DNA from: Aphis gossypii | Lineage: Eukaryota > Arthropoda > Insecta > Hemiptera > Aphididae | Direction of reading: 5' to 3' | Length of the DNA: 64,000 nt | NCBI RefSeq assembly: GCF_020184175.1 | Contig: NC_065532.1 | Coordinates: forward strand, 40,382,287-40,446,286 | Shown here: piece after piece, positions 9,509 through 22,900 of the stretch | Layout of the letters: each line of letters opens with the position of its first letter | How positions within the stretch are numbered: the stretch's first letter is position 1 | The notes under the pieces: model-generated | Told to the model about the DNA's origin: nothing | Database searches by the model: none | What the model saw: the letters and a program-made list of their open reading frames with translations, nothing else | Made by a program: the position numbers and the translations under genes

Positions 9509-9942
9509 AAAATAATCTTAGATCATATACAATGTCATGGATAGAGCCATGGCATATTATAGATTACACATAATGTCGATGATGCCAACAGTAGCGACAA
9601 GTCGCGAGTTATGTGACCTTTATTGCGCATGCGCAAGTGACTAGTCGCAAATTTATCTCGGTCTATTTAGTATTTATTATTTTATTTCACTGAACTAAAT
9701 AGTAAATACTAATTAGAAATAAAAAAAATTAATTAGAGCCTTAAAAACAAATTTACAATGACGTAATATTTTTATGTTCATATATTTATCATTGGGAAAA
9801 ATATGCGACAAGTCGCTTACGCGTGCGCAGTAGAGGTCACATAACTCGCGAATCGTCGCTAATGTTGGCATCAAAATATTAAGCTGTGGCTCTATCCATT
9901 GTATACATAGATATATGACTGTATATGATCTAAGAAAATAAT
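9509..9942. mobile_element. 418-bp foldback hAT-type element with 8-bp target duplications
   Basis: The element runs 9517-9934. Its ends read inward as CTTAGATCATATACA on both sides, and long arms of about 140 bases each (9517-9660 and 9795-9934) are inverted copies; shared blocks include GGATAGAGCCA, GATGCCAACA, CGCGAGTTATGTGACCT and tGCGCA. The flanks are AAAATAAT at 9509-9516 and 9935-9942. The arms are GC-rich while the loop (9660-9795) is AT-rich. There is no coding capacity. An eight-base duplication is the hAT signature, although the terminal bases are not the usual CAGGG. Confidence 0.85.
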
Positions 9943-9949
9943 AATGTCA

Positions 9950-12900
9950 TATTATGATTATAAATGCCCCGATTTATGCGATTATTCCATGATAGTAAAT
10001 CTGCCTGTATCTCGGGACCGAACGTATCGTCTGGACCATGATATAATAATTATATAATGGTCTGGACAACTGATACATATTCAGTGTGACCATTTTATTA
10101 CTAAAAATTGAATTTTTAAATTATTTTATCTATATTTAATATAATATTATATTAATATAATTATATAAGTAGCAAGTTTGTGTTAAGTACGGGCTACGCC
10201 GGCTACGGAGAAAATGTAAACCCCTAAAATGTTGTCATTTCCTCAACCCTATTTAGCACTTACGACTTATGTTGTTTGATGATTCCCCCAACCCCTAAAA
10301 GATTTCATAAAAATACTTCAAATTGTATTTATATTTATTCATAATACATTATACTGTTATTTAAACGTCATTCTCTTTTTTTTTTTATTTTATTATATAT
10401 TTTTGGAATAATACAGTACATTTTCGAAATTTAATCATAAAATACTAAAAAAAACTATAGTATTTACTATTTAAGGTCTGACTACTTTCAGTACCTACTA
10501 TTATTTATCTTCCATTCTTACTTTCTCAGTCAATCACGTATCACGGTTAATAGTTGGTGTTATATATTTTTTATAATTTATAACATCAATTACAATATTT
10601 TGTGTAATATTTTAACATAATATACAAATAAAAATTTACATAGGATTATCATTTATCAAGTATGTACAAATAATAAAATTGAAGCCTTAATAATAAATTT
10701 AAAAAATAATAACAATTTTTAAACCAATTAGGTAGTGCAAAATAGTAAAGAAAAAAATGATTATAGGTATTTCAATCTACAAAAATTGTTTTATATCATA
10801 ATTTGATTAAAAAATAATAATCATTTTAATAAATTGTCATTAATCGACAAAGTACCTTTATTGGAAGGCTTCTTTAATCCGTTTTATTTTTCAAGCCATA
10901 AATTCTTTTTAACTTATTGTTGTATTTTGTAACAAATTATAAATTGTGTTGTAAAAATTAAAAACTAATCAATTAATCGACATGATAGATATTATTATAT
11001 TTTATTATATAATTATTTTTTTTTTTTTTTTTTATATAAAATTTGAATAAAGAAGTATAAATGCAATTAAAAAATATAAATATTTTTAAAGTATAACTAA
11101 CTATACATTATATAGTTAATAAAATCGTCTCTGCGGGTGTTCTCTGAACAATACTAAATGTTTATATACCATATTATGTTACTGTTTAGGTGAGTGTTTA
11201 TTACAACAAAAATATTATTTGTGCTAATAAATATGAATAGATTTATAAGTTATTAAATAAAATCACGTACAATATCATAGGTACATAAATTGATAAATAC
11301 AATACATAATAATCTTTATAAATTAAAAAATATATTAGTATAGACATATAGTATAATATAGTTATATAAAATCAAAAATTAATAAAATAAAATCATAATA
11401 TGCACATCATCCATAAAGTACCTATATTGCTAACAAGCTAAAAATAATTGTATTCACCCAAACAGCATAAATGTTATAGTCAAACATACAAAAACATTAA
11501 TTTTTAAATAACATCATGTACCCATCTCGTGTTTTCTCAAATTTATTACATTCACCAAACAACTTGAATCGATTCACCATTAAGAAAAACTTTACATCTA
11601 TAAACATAGTTTAATATTCGTATACCTACTTAATTTGTACTTAATTCATGGCTCATGGTATAATATGACAATAAGAGTAATAACTAATAAGTAATAAGAC
11701 TATTATATTCCTATAGGCTATTATATTATACAAGATTAATTTAAATAATCAACTTCAGCGTTACTATTTGTATCAGACATCAGTTGTAGTATAGTAGTAA
11801 AAATAAATAAATAAAATAAAATAAACTAAATACCTAAGTAGATAATATCATTTATTCTTATTATACTTATACTTATTATATGTATAGTATACATTAAAAA
11901 TCTTCTAAGAAATTTATAATGAAAAAATCTTATACAATGTATTAAACAATATATTTTATTGTTTATTTTGAAAAAAATAAGTGGAATATATAATTGTTTA
12001 TATTAAAAGATGGCAATAAAAATCAGTTGTAGGCATCTCCTACTGCTTGTAGGACGTAGGTTACTTTTTTTTTATCACAGAACTTGTTGTGCGTCAGCGC
12101 CGCCAAGTATTTATTGAAAATAATAATCTAAAACTAATTTGAAGTTCAAAAAGTTAAAATATTATTAAAAAATAAAAATTAAAACTAATGTTTATCAAAA
12201 AGATAAGCTACCAGTATGTAGCTGATAAAATCAGTAAATGAACTCTAAGATTTTCATATTTACTTTTTAATAAATAAAGTATTAAGTAGGTATAAATAAT
12301 AATTCTTATAATGGAAATTAGAAAAACATCTTAAAACGGGAAAAAATGAAGTAGATATTGTAGTAAAAAATGTATTAGGTACCTATTTATATTGTTTATA
12401 TTATTATATATTTATATAATATATCGCCAAAGACTAAAACTCAGACGCTCAGAAATTTTCGTTAATGCTTACTAAATATGATTTACTGTTAGTATATTAT
12501 AGATTGGCAGGGGAAGTGTCTATCTATTATTATTTATTATGCAATCGATTAATTCGTTCTATGAAATTACAATATGAAAATTTACGAATATTAATATAAT
12601 ATTAATATATTATGTATTGCCGTATTGGTCACTGCCCGACCACCCGTAGATATAGTTTAGTAGCCACTAGCCAGTATGTATTTTATTTCTATACCTATTA
12701 CCTACCTATGTGGCTATGTGTTGTTTTTAACTAGGAGTTTTAAAATCGCAAATAATATTATATAAAATCAGTTGTTTTTTGGGTACGTACGGTAATATGA
12801 CAATACGATAGCTACATATTATGTATATTGCATATTAGATACATTTTTAGTATGTACCTACGTACATTGTATAGTAATATAATATTATACCATCTATTAT

Positions 12901-13030
12901 AATTTATCAATTTATGGTGTAGGTACATACCACGATTTCAGATATATTTTAAATATATCTAGGTACCTACGTAAACCTATGTTTATTATTATTATTCAAT
13001 ATTTTTCGATGTCAATACTCAATAACACAC
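9950..13030. other. AT-rich intergenic stretch
   Basis: No gene is supported. It contains a GC-richer patch at 10185-10310 with AACCCCTAAAA twice (near 10218 and 10290), which looks like repeat debris, and a patch near 12030-12110 with atctcctactgcttgtagga. Homopolymers and short-word A/T repeats are abundant. Confidence 0.5.
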
Positions 13031-13052
13031 CATAGAGTAATATTACTCTATG
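13031..13052. repeat. 22-bp perfect palindrome
   Basis: CATAGAGTAAT followed by its exact reverse complement ATTACTCTATG with no loop. It lies about 1.4 kb upstream of the end of vigilin exon 1. It could be a cruciform-prone transposon scar or a protein-binding palindrome. Confidence 0.6.
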
Positions 13053-13329
13053 TAACGCACACGCCTATACTTTAGTAAATATAGTTTAGCCTGTCAATGA
13101 TTTGAATAATGCATTTCCACTTTCCACGTACATTCGTGTTGGTTACCGCGTCGAGTGTGAGTGCGTGACATCATCGCGTCGTGGATCCAATGTCGCCACA
13201 ACCGTTCGTCGTCATTTCAAACGTACAATGTACGAAATATACCTATATCGTGTTTTACTTGTGCTACGAAAATTTTATAATAATATTGAATTCGAGATAT
13301 GGATTCGAAATTTCCACATATGATAGATA

Positions 13330-13720
13330 ATTAAATTAATAATAGATAATTAAACATGCAACTAGGACATAGGTTGATTAAGGGAGAGGTAAAGGCGTAA
13401 AGAACGAAGTCAAAGGACTTGTGGAAAGATATGACAAGGGTAGACGACTCCATAGTAACATAATATAGTTTTGAGGAAGAGTGAAGAAAAAAAAGAAGCT
13501 GAACTGATGAAGAATGCACATGTAAAAGTTTTGGAAGAAACAGTTTCATTGCAAAATAAAACTATTTGCGATATGTCCATTTACCGTGTTTACGATATTA
13601 GGTATATTCTTTCATATCTTTCATTAGGTGGACACGTATGGATTAATGAACTATATTTTAATACTTTCAGTTTTGGGACAACGCAAGTGTATAATCTATT
13701 AGGTATAGACTGATAAATAA
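13330..13720 (+). other. Possible remnant of a lysine/glutamate-rich coding repeat
   Basis: Readings such as SKDLWKDMTR (about 13415-13445) and KSEEKKEAELMKNAHVKVLE (about 13475-13535) resemble the SANT/MADF-like proteins of DNA transposons and their C-terminal coiled coil. Frames are interrupted and the similarity is weak, so I treat it as possible mobile-element debris. Confidence 0.2.
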
Positions 13721-13919
13721 CTTGTTTATAGGTCTATACTCTGTACGATTATGTATTCGCTGGCAACATTGATATAAAATGATGCTTCATTTTTAAAATC
13801 AAGTTTTACAACTAAAAATATCTCGTTTTACTGGAAAGTAGGTTTCCAGTTTTATTCCTACAAAGGCTCTAAAAATTAATTAAAAAATAAATATGAGTGA
13901 ATCATAAATAATAATATAT

Positions 13920-14474
13920 TATTTAATTCTAGCGTAGTTTTAGTCTTCTAGGCCGTGTTTACGTTGTCTTTGAGTAGACCTGCTTACGACGATCTAACCC
14001 TCAAACAGTCGAGTAACTCACAATGACGTAATCATATTTTTATTATTATTATTATTGTGTGCAAATAGCGCAAAGGGCATAGGCTCAAAAGGTCGAGTCA
14101 GCGGTACTGGTGCGCCGAGTTCCCCCGATCAGAATAAAATATATTAAACTATATTATAGGTACAGCGATTCATTAGCCATTGTCGTCGCAGTGGAAGGTA
14201 TTGACGTCGAACGTAGTGTCGGCCGGTGGAACTCCAGTGGTTTAAAAATTTCTCTACCGATGTGGTGGCAGCATTGATGAAAGGTGAAAAAAAAAACTTT
14301 TACATGTGTAATGGTTTGATAGCGGTGCGGCGGCTGGTTACTTTACAGTGTTAAAATCGTTTCGGTTTTGTATCGAATTGTCGTTCGCTCGTTTCCTTCG
14401 TGTACACGCGTCTCGCCAATACCTATCCCACACACACCGTCTCGTTCTCGCGGCAGGCACACAACGTGATTACA
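13920..14474 (+). promoter_or_regulatory. GC-richer promoter and first (5' UTR) exon of vigilin
   Basis: A CpG-containing block stands out from the AT-rich surroundings. It ends at a strong splice donor (GATTACA then GTAAGT, junction after 14474). The next in-line acceptor before the vigilin start codon is at 16882, so exon 1 appears to be wholly untranslated. I see no TATA box; the transcription start probably lies around 14160-14350 but cannot be fixed from sequence alone. Joining to exon 2 creates a leader with the ATG at 16956. Confidence 0.5.
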
Positions 14475-14714
14475 GTAAGTGTTTTAGCTTTTACCGATGG
14501 CGCTCGCCGCCCTGTCCGGCACGGCCCACCGACGGTCGTTAAACCTCATGGCAATGCGATCGGTCTGGGGGTTATGTGTGGTCGTAGTGTGCGGCGCGCG
14601 AGTACACGCGCACACGTACGCACACGTACGCCAAGCGCGATGGGTTGACACGTCAACTCCCTGTGAACGGACCTTTTATTACCTGAGCTGCCGGGCCCCT
14701 GTTTAAAATTTAAA

Positions 14715-15195
14715 CAGATCCTTACCCATCCACTGCCACGCGCTCATCGTCCATGAGGAGGTCTCTGTGGCAATGTTGGCCTTTGGGTCCACCCGCTGTC
14801 ACCCACATCCCAACTCCTCACAGGGGTCGTTCAATCTCTTTTTTATTGGGCTCTTCAACTAGTCTGTCAAGTACGAGTAGGAAATCCTCTTCCCCCTCCC
14901 TAGAGTACGTTCGCCCTTAAATCCTGAGCTGGCCCACGTTTTTTGGTCTTTGGTCACCATAGCAGGCCGTACCAACAATGGCACTGTTAATGATTTTTTT
15001 TCAATAGCCTTTTTTGTCTAAAACCGTTTGGGATGATGACATTGGTGGTATATTTAGCTCTTTAAGGTAAAGGTACTTGTGGCAGAGACTATTATTCACG
15101 TTGCACTGGATGCATTCATTATGACTTTCTATTCTATCTGGCGGGTTGCTTTTCTTTGTTGTCGCATCCATCTCTTTAATAACTTCATATGGATC
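14715..15195 (-). pseudogene. Broken coding fossil in vigilin intron 1, unidentified
   Basis: On the minus strand a reading begins MDPYEVIKEMDATTKK near 15198, continues through NECIQCNVNNSLCHKYL to KKGY and a stop. After frame changes it resumes with GDQRPKNVGQLRI, a stop, YSREGEEDFLLVLDRLVEEP, NKKEIERPL, a stop, and MWVTAGGPKGQHCHRDLLMD before another stop near 14730. The GC content is far above the surroundings and charged residues are well distributed, so it looks like a former protein-coding segment. I cannot name the family; a mobile-element ORF is likeliest. A 19-bp palindrome (CTGTTTAAA, A, TTTAAACAG) sits at its left edge, 14699-14717. Confidence 0.4.
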
Positions 15196-15299
15196 CATGT
15201 ATTAATAAAGTGGGGGGTAGCCAAGCTCTGTCATCTACTGATCATAGTATTTTTAATAATTTTGTTTGTGATTGATTTTTAATTATGTACCGTTATAAA

Positions 15300-16880
15300 A
15301 ATTATACTGGCATTTAGTTATTTTTTTATATTAGAATTATTAAACATTTAAGCATATCTGTTAGCTTTAATAATTGTCAAAAGGATATATCATCTATTAT
15401 CTTAACTTAGGTTAATTTTTGACAAACATTTAACTTGGTTGTCTTACAATAATTACAGCAAAATCTTTTAGTCTAAAATAAAAATTATAACATGCATTCA
15501 TAACTATTCATTAGTTGCAAAATCTTAAATTATTTATTCATTTAAAAAACAGTATAGTTGAATGGAGTCTTATCTGGACTTGCGCGCCTAAACCTATTAT
15601 AATCATTCATTAGGCTTTCAAATATATTTACCTTCTTCAAAGGGCATATAGTATCCAGACTGATGGTACAGAATAACCTCTGTATTGGTTTCTAATGATT
15701 AATACAAATAGTTTAGTAAAATCATCACTAAATCTTCTTTTACTTGATACACTGAAAATCAAATTTATATAATTATAGATTTAAGCATAGAGAAGAAGCT
15801 ATTAATTTTACACTAAGTGTTTTTTAATTTTGTGTTGACACTTTATAATTGAAAAAATATATTAAAAAGTTCATTTACTTCAAGGAAGATTTTTGGTAGA
15901 AAATTGGATCTAGGTACTTTGTGTTTTTGAAAGGTTAAAATTGAAAATTCTCTGTATAATAATTAGGAGAAAAAAATTATAGTACCATTTCAAGTTTACT
16001 CAAGAATTATTATGATAGTAACATGTAGCAAAATTTCATTAAAAGTGTTTCATATAAAAACTTAATTTTATTTTTTGTAAATATTTAATTATTATACTAT
16101 GACCATCCTAAGAATACTACTGGACGACAAACAAAATTCGTCCGATCTCGCATATTCCCACCATTAAACCTTCCTGAACGCTGGCCGCCAACACAGTCGC
16201 CACTTTGCCTCGTCCGCCTATTTGGATGCGCGAACGAGTAGCTTTCTTAGATTTGCCGTAGTATAGTGGTCATAAGTTTTGGTTGGTAACCTTATTTGCA
16301 AAGTAGGTATAGGCAGTAAACTTTTCACAATTTTAACATAAAAATCTATAACTTAGACCATTCAATTAATTTTTCATTTTACTTAATAATTTCTGATTGG
16401 CCTTTACACAAACACATTTTTGTTGATACTTCACTATTATTACCTAATGAATTAATAATAATTTTTTTTTAAAACCTTTTTAGCCTACCTTTTATGTGTT
16501 TATTATAAATTAATTGTTTTCAAAATTGTTACGTGTAAATAATATACGCTTAACTAAAAAGCAGGTAATCCACTTATATATTTCAACTAAAATTGTGTTC
16601 AAATGTTCAGTACCTATCTTATTTTTATTCAGAAATATAATTTATTGTTTTATTAATTGAAATATATAAAAACTTATATCTACTATTAAAATTGTATCAA
16701 TAACATAATGTTAGATGGTAATATTGTACTATTTACATTTTATGATTCTGTTGTATAATGTACTTCAATATATTATTATCCCAATTTATATTATAATTAT
16801 TTTTGTTGATAATATAATATACAATATACTGTTACATTATATCTTCATATATTATAATATAAGACATTATTTTTAATTTT
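15300..16880 (+). other. Remainder of vigilin intron 1
   Basis: AT-rich intron with one GC-richer patch at 16095-16280. That patch starts CTATGACCATCC and ends with an approximate inverse (GTGGTCATAAG), so it may be a degenerate MITE. It contains GTAGTATAGTGGTCA, which resembles a tRNA A-box, but no B-box or cloverleaf follows. Confidence 0.4.
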
Positions 16881-16882
16881 AG

Positions 16883-16955
16883 TGTTTCAATAAAGAGAGA
16901 CCATTGGTACTCGTTTTATTTGGACTAAACGTTTGGTAAGGAAGCTATAGCCATT
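16883..16955 (+). other. 5' UTR part of vigilin exon 2
   Basis: Acceptor TTTTAATTTTAG ends at 16882; 73 untranslated bases then precede the ATG in the context CCATTATGTTG. The ATG is the first in the exon and opens the frame that continues through every downstream exon. Confidence 0.7.
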
Positions 16956-19900
16956 ATGTTGGAGTTGCAACAGCAAGATATCCCTAAGTTGAAGAGTGAA
17001 CGTGCGGTGTCTAACAACACTGGTCAAGAAGATGGAGGTAACAATGGTAACAGCTATGACCTTGTGTTTCCAGCGTTACCTGATTCAAAAACATTGGCAC
17101 CTAAAACTATTGGGGTCAATGGTCAATGCGCATCTTCAAATATACCACCAAAAGGATGGAACAAAGTTCGGACTTCAACTGTCAATAATGTAAAAAAAAA
17201 TTATTGTTTTTAATATTAACTGTTACAATATTATAAAATTATAAATTTTAAAAATTTAAAAAAATTAATTCATGTTAATACTTTTAAAAAAAAACTAATT
17301 GTAATAGTTTATTAAATTATTTTAGGTATTCACTATTTCTGTTCAAGACCGTAAATCAGATAATAGTGAAAAGTTTGGTGAGGGTGAATCTAAACGCATT
17401 TGTAGCCAAATTACAAGAGAAACTGGAGCTGAAATTGAGATTTCTACATCAAAGAATATGAATTTGACTTTTCTTGTGAGAGGTAAAGATGCAGATGTTA
17501 CTGAAGCTAAACGCAGAATTATTGCAAGCTTTCAAACTCAGGTAAATTGTTATTCTTAATTTTTTCTCTAGTTTTCATTGATACATATTTTTCGTAAACA
17601 TAAGACAAATTTAAGAGAATATTTTATAAAATTGTTGTGAATTTGAGAATCAAATGTCTTAAAAAAAGGCTAGGTATAAATTGTACCTTAAGAAGAATGC
17701 CCTATTAAAAATGTTACCTAGAAAAGTGATTTAATAACTAGAAAATTTAATTAATTTGATTGGTTTTAAGTTCCTATTATTAACATATAACACATCAACA
17801 TTTACGTTAAAGAGTTTAATTTTTGTAGTGATTGATTATATATTAGAGCTAGAATCAATTCTCAAATTTTAAGATAAAAATATTTACTGGTGTGTTGTTT
17901 TTTTTTTTACAATATTTTGATTTTTAAGTGAGAGTAAGTGTGTGCAATATTCTTTTAAAAGCTTTCTTAAAAATAAATATATTACAAAAAATCAATGTGA
18001 GTACACAAATAATTGTTTTACTTGTTAGTTTGATAATATTAAAGTTAACAACATAGGTTTCAAATAAGAAGATCTGAGATTTTTAAATAAATAATTTAAA
18101 TTGTGATAAACAATATTGAAAAAAATTTATCTATCCCCTATTACTAAATGTGCCAAAGATGAAAAACATGTATTAGCAAATAAGTAATTAGAATATAAAC
18201 TGTATAACAGTATTTCAATATACCTTCAAGCAATAGCTTATAATCTAAAAACAAAATTAAAAATATTAAAAATACAAAATAAATTAATAATTTATATTGT
18301 TTTAAAATCTAATTAATCCAATCCATTTATTTATGTATTTTTATTTTTACTATTTATGTAAAAAGTAAAAATAGGACATTTAAATTATATGTTATTTTTT
18401 ATAGGGACGTTCTGTTTTAGATAAAAACTAATCAAGCTAAATAAATAATAATTTGTTTTATGGAATTATATAAAAGAAGTTTCAAAATATTTATTGATTT
18501 ATTTTAATTTACTGTAATATTTTAGGCAACTAGTGCAGTTCCTGTTCCTAAAGAACATCATTGTCAAGTTATGGGAAAACAAGGAACTCGTCGTAAGGAA
18601 ATCGAACAGCGCACTGGTGCACGTATTCAAATGCCAAGCATTCAAGATACTTCAGATATTATCAATGTTACTGGAACTAGAGATGCAGTGGAGAAAGCTG
18701 TTCAGGAAATACGTATGATTTCAGATGAGTTGGTAAGTAATTCTTAATATATGTAAATAAATGTATATTAATTAATTTAGTATGTATTTTACGAGGTATT
18801 TTACTAAGAAAATATTATTTTTGACAGTCTAAAAAAGCATTTGAAAGGATTGAAATCCCAAAAATTTTCCATCCTTTTATTACTGGTGGACATAATGAAA
18901 AACTAAATAGTTTAATGAAAGAAACTGGTGTTAAAATCCATGTTCCCCCGCCATCTGTTAACAGAGATGAAATTACAATCGCTGGAGATAAGGAAGGAGT
19001 TCAATCAGCTATTGAACAGATTAAACAGGTTTATTCAAAAATGGTATGTAATAATTCATTAAATATCATGAACTTACCTAATTGTTAACATATTAGTTAA
19101 AACTAAGTAGAATATAATCCACAAAATTTCAAGAAACATATAGACATTTTTTTCTATCAGTCATGACACTTAAATTGTTATAATATTTTATTATCAATCT
19201 TAATTTTTTTGTAAAAACAAAAATATAAACAATTTTAAATAGTGAAATATTTTTTTTTTACTATAGGAAAAAGAATCAGCAACAGTGTTTGTTGAGATAC
19301 CAAAACAGAAACATAAATATTTAATGGCACAAAAAGGAAATGGTATTCAAGATATATTATTGGAAACAAATGTTAGTGTGGAAATGCCTCAACAAGATTC
19401 AGACAAAGAAACAGTTACTTTAAGAGGGTTGTATAAGGATTTAGGCACTGGTAAATATATTTTTGTCATGTTTGGTATATTTAAAATATAATTAATTTTT
19501 TAATTTTAGGATTGACAAAGTTGTATGAAAAAGCAAACAGCATGACTGCTGAAACAATAGAGTGTCCTGGATGGATGCATAGATTTTTGATTGGAAAAAA
19601 TGGTTCAAATTTACGAGAGTTGATAGAAGATAATGAAAAGGTGCTTTTTTGTTTATAGTATAATAAATGATTATTGTAATAATTTGTGTTAAATTTATTT
19701 TCATTACAATAATTACTTTTATTAGTTTAAGTTGTTTTATTTAAATAATTTAATATATGTAATTATATTTTCATAGGTACATGTTGAATTTTCTGATGAT
19801 AATAAGATAATTGTGGAAGGACCAACTAATATGATTCCTAAAGTAATTGATTCATTAAAAAAAGCTATTGACTGCTATGTTTCTACTGAACTTGTAGTTG

Positions 19901-22900
19901 ATCCCAAGTTTTTCAAGCATATAATTGGGAAAAATGGCAGCAATAGTAAGTAATTGTTTGTTATATCTAAATACAATAAATGTTAATGAAATGGTTTTTT
20001 TTCTTCATTAAGCTGAAAATAAATAAGTTCTTGATTACTAATTATTTCCGTATTTAGTTAACCGCGTGAAAAATGATGCTGGTGTTATAATCAATATTTC
20101 TGAGTCTGATAATAATTCTAACATTATTCGGATTGAAGGACGGAAAGATGGAGTGGAGTTAGCTAAAAGTGTAAGATCTAAACTTATTATTAATTAATTA
20201 ATTAAATTTGTTTATTATGCCTAAATGTTATTTGTATAAATTATAAAACCTATTTATTATTATTATAAATTTTAATAGGAATTGGAAGAAATGATTTATA
20301 AGTTAGAAAATGAAGTTGAAAAAGAAATATCAATTGACCAACGTCACCATCGTGCTATAATTGGAGTCAAAGGTGAAAAAGTTAGAGAACTTCAGGAAGC
20401 TTTTAACGTTCAAATTACATTTCCTAGTTCAGGTAATATATTGTTACATTTACTTGTTTACATGATAAGATTAAAAAAAATATAATTTGTATATTGATAA
20501 TTTTATTTTAGTTGAAGCTAGAAGCAATTTAGTCAAAATACGTGGTTTAAATGATGATGTAAATAAAGCATTTAAGTCTTTAGCTAAATTGGCAAAAGAA
20601 TTAGATGAAGCTAACTATGTACTAGAAATTCCTGTTTTTAAACAATTCCATAAGCTTGTTGTGGGAAAAGGAGGAGCTAATATTAAAAAGGTTTTATTTA
20701 CTATTTGATTTATCATTTAGATAATGTATTAATTTTTTTTTTTTTTTTAGATTAGAGAAGAAACAGATACTAGAATTGATTTACCTCGTGAAGGTGAAGA
20801 TAGTGACACTATCAAAGTCATGGGTAATAAAGAAAAGGTTTTAATGGCTTGTGACATGATAAAAAAAATACAAAATGAAATGGTTGGTTACTTATAATAC
20901 AATTATATTTTGATTAAAGTTTAATTTATTAAAATCATTTAATTTTTTTAGGGAGATATTGTCACAAAAGAAATAGTGTTGGGAAATGTTAAAGTACGCA
21001 ATGTTATTGTAAACCTTGGTAATAAGTTTATTCAATCTATTAAAGAAGATTGTGGTGGTAATGTGTCATTAAAGTTACCAGCTGTTAAAGGGGATAATGT
21101 AAGTATTATGTTTTACTTGATGAATTTGTTTAAATATAATTAAATTAATAAAATGCGTATCACTCGTAGTCTGAAATACTGTTAATATTATTTCATTCAA
21201 AATAATTTAAATTCCTTAATTTATTTAATTTAATTAACTATTTTAGTAGTTTTTTGATAAATTTGTTATTGTACATATTTTTTAAGTGCTTAATGAAATA
21301 CATGTTGTCTTTGGATATTTAATACACGGCATAATTTTTAAAATTGCTTAAATAAACTAGGTACAACATAAAAAAAAAATTGCCCATAATACATATTTCT
21401 AATATCACTATTTAGTATTTAGTTGTAAGATTTTAAGTTAATTTGTTAAATCATCTGCTATCAGAATAATGTGTTGCCCAATACTATTTTTAAATTGCTT
21501 ATTAATTTATTATTATACTGCATTACAGTATTAACGAAAATTAGACAGTATTTGTGGATGTTGATTTCTATTTATGTTATTAGAGAAAATCCTTATATTT
21601 ATGTTTTTAAATTTTAGTTGTAATATTCATTTATTTTTACTGCTTAAATTTTTTATTACTGAAAATATATTACATTTTAATAAATTAGATTTTATTAAAT
21701 GTTGTGATAAATTATATTTATTAAAATATTTTAATTTATAGACTATAGTTATCAAAGGACCTGAAGATGATGTAGACAGTGCTATAACACAAATTCAAAC
21801 AATGGTAGACGAAGTTCATAATTCAGTTCTTGATCTAAAAGTAAAACCAGAATTTCACAAATATTTAATTGGGAAAAAACGAGCTAATGTCAAAAGGGTA
21901 TGTTGTTAAAATAATCAGATTCATAAATACTTGATAATGCTTATTATTGTGTATTTGGTTACAGATACGAGATTTAACAAACACAAGAATTATATTCCCA
22001 CCAGAAACTGATTCAATGAATGAAAATATTACTATTGTTGGTAAAAAAGAAAACGTAGACAAGGCAAAATTAGAATTTGAAGCTATGATAACTGATATCA
22101 GTAATGTTGTTGAAGACCGTGTGGAAATAAATGAAAAATATCATAAAAGTTTTGTTGCTAAACGTGGAGAATTTTTACATAAGTTGGAAGAAGAATGTGG
22201 TGGTGTTAAGATATCATTCCCCAAGCCTGGTGGTGGGGATAAAGTTGTACTGAAAGGTAGCAAAGCAAATGTTGCTATTGCAAAGCAGAGACTTTTAGAC
22301 CATGCAAAAGTTTTGGTAAGTATTAATTTACATTAATCTAATTATGTTACTGAATAATTAAAATTTGCTAAAGATGTAATTGTATTATTATTCTGTTACG
22401 ATTAACAATTTTTTATTATTTTATTTAGGAAAATACTATTCAAGTTGAAGTTAATGTTGATCCTAAGTATCATCGTCACTTTGTTGCAAGGCGTGGTGAA
22501 ATTATTAATAGAATCATTGATGATTGTAATGGAGTATCTATAACATTCCCTAAACTAGCATCTAATGATGATGTTGTTATAATCAAAGGTGATAAAACTA
22601 ATGCTGAAGAAGCAAAGCGTAGAATTGAAGAAATTGTTAAGGATTTGGTAAGCAATATCAAAAAAATTATTCTATTCTTAATAATTAAAAAGCTTAAAAA
22701 AATGTCAAATTGTGATTGAATTTATGCTTAGGAAAATATTATCGAAATAACTATGAGTGTTCCTCCTAAACACCATCGACATTTCGTTGCTCGCCGTGCA
22801 GAAGTTATAAATCAAATTAGTGCAGAATTTAATGGAGTTACTGTAACATTCCCTCAAGTTAATTCAAACTCTAGTGAAGTTTTAATTAAAGGCCACAAAG

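Noticed and set aside
13102..13323. 73-codon ORF in the vigilin upstream region
   Set aside because: Open because the region is GC-richer; no motif, and its second half turns AT-driven.
14497..14706. 69-codon ORF with a hydrophobic segment (SVWGLCVVVVCGARVHA) just after vigilin exon 1
   Set aside because: It starts inside intron 1 right after a strong donor. Composition follows the local CpG-rich DNA, overlapping frames are equally open, and no splice or family support is seen.
16095..16300. Possible tRNA gene or MITE (GTAGTATAGTGGTCA)
   Set aside because: Looks like a tRNA A-box but there is no B-box or cloverleaf; the inverted ends match only partly and no target duplication was found.
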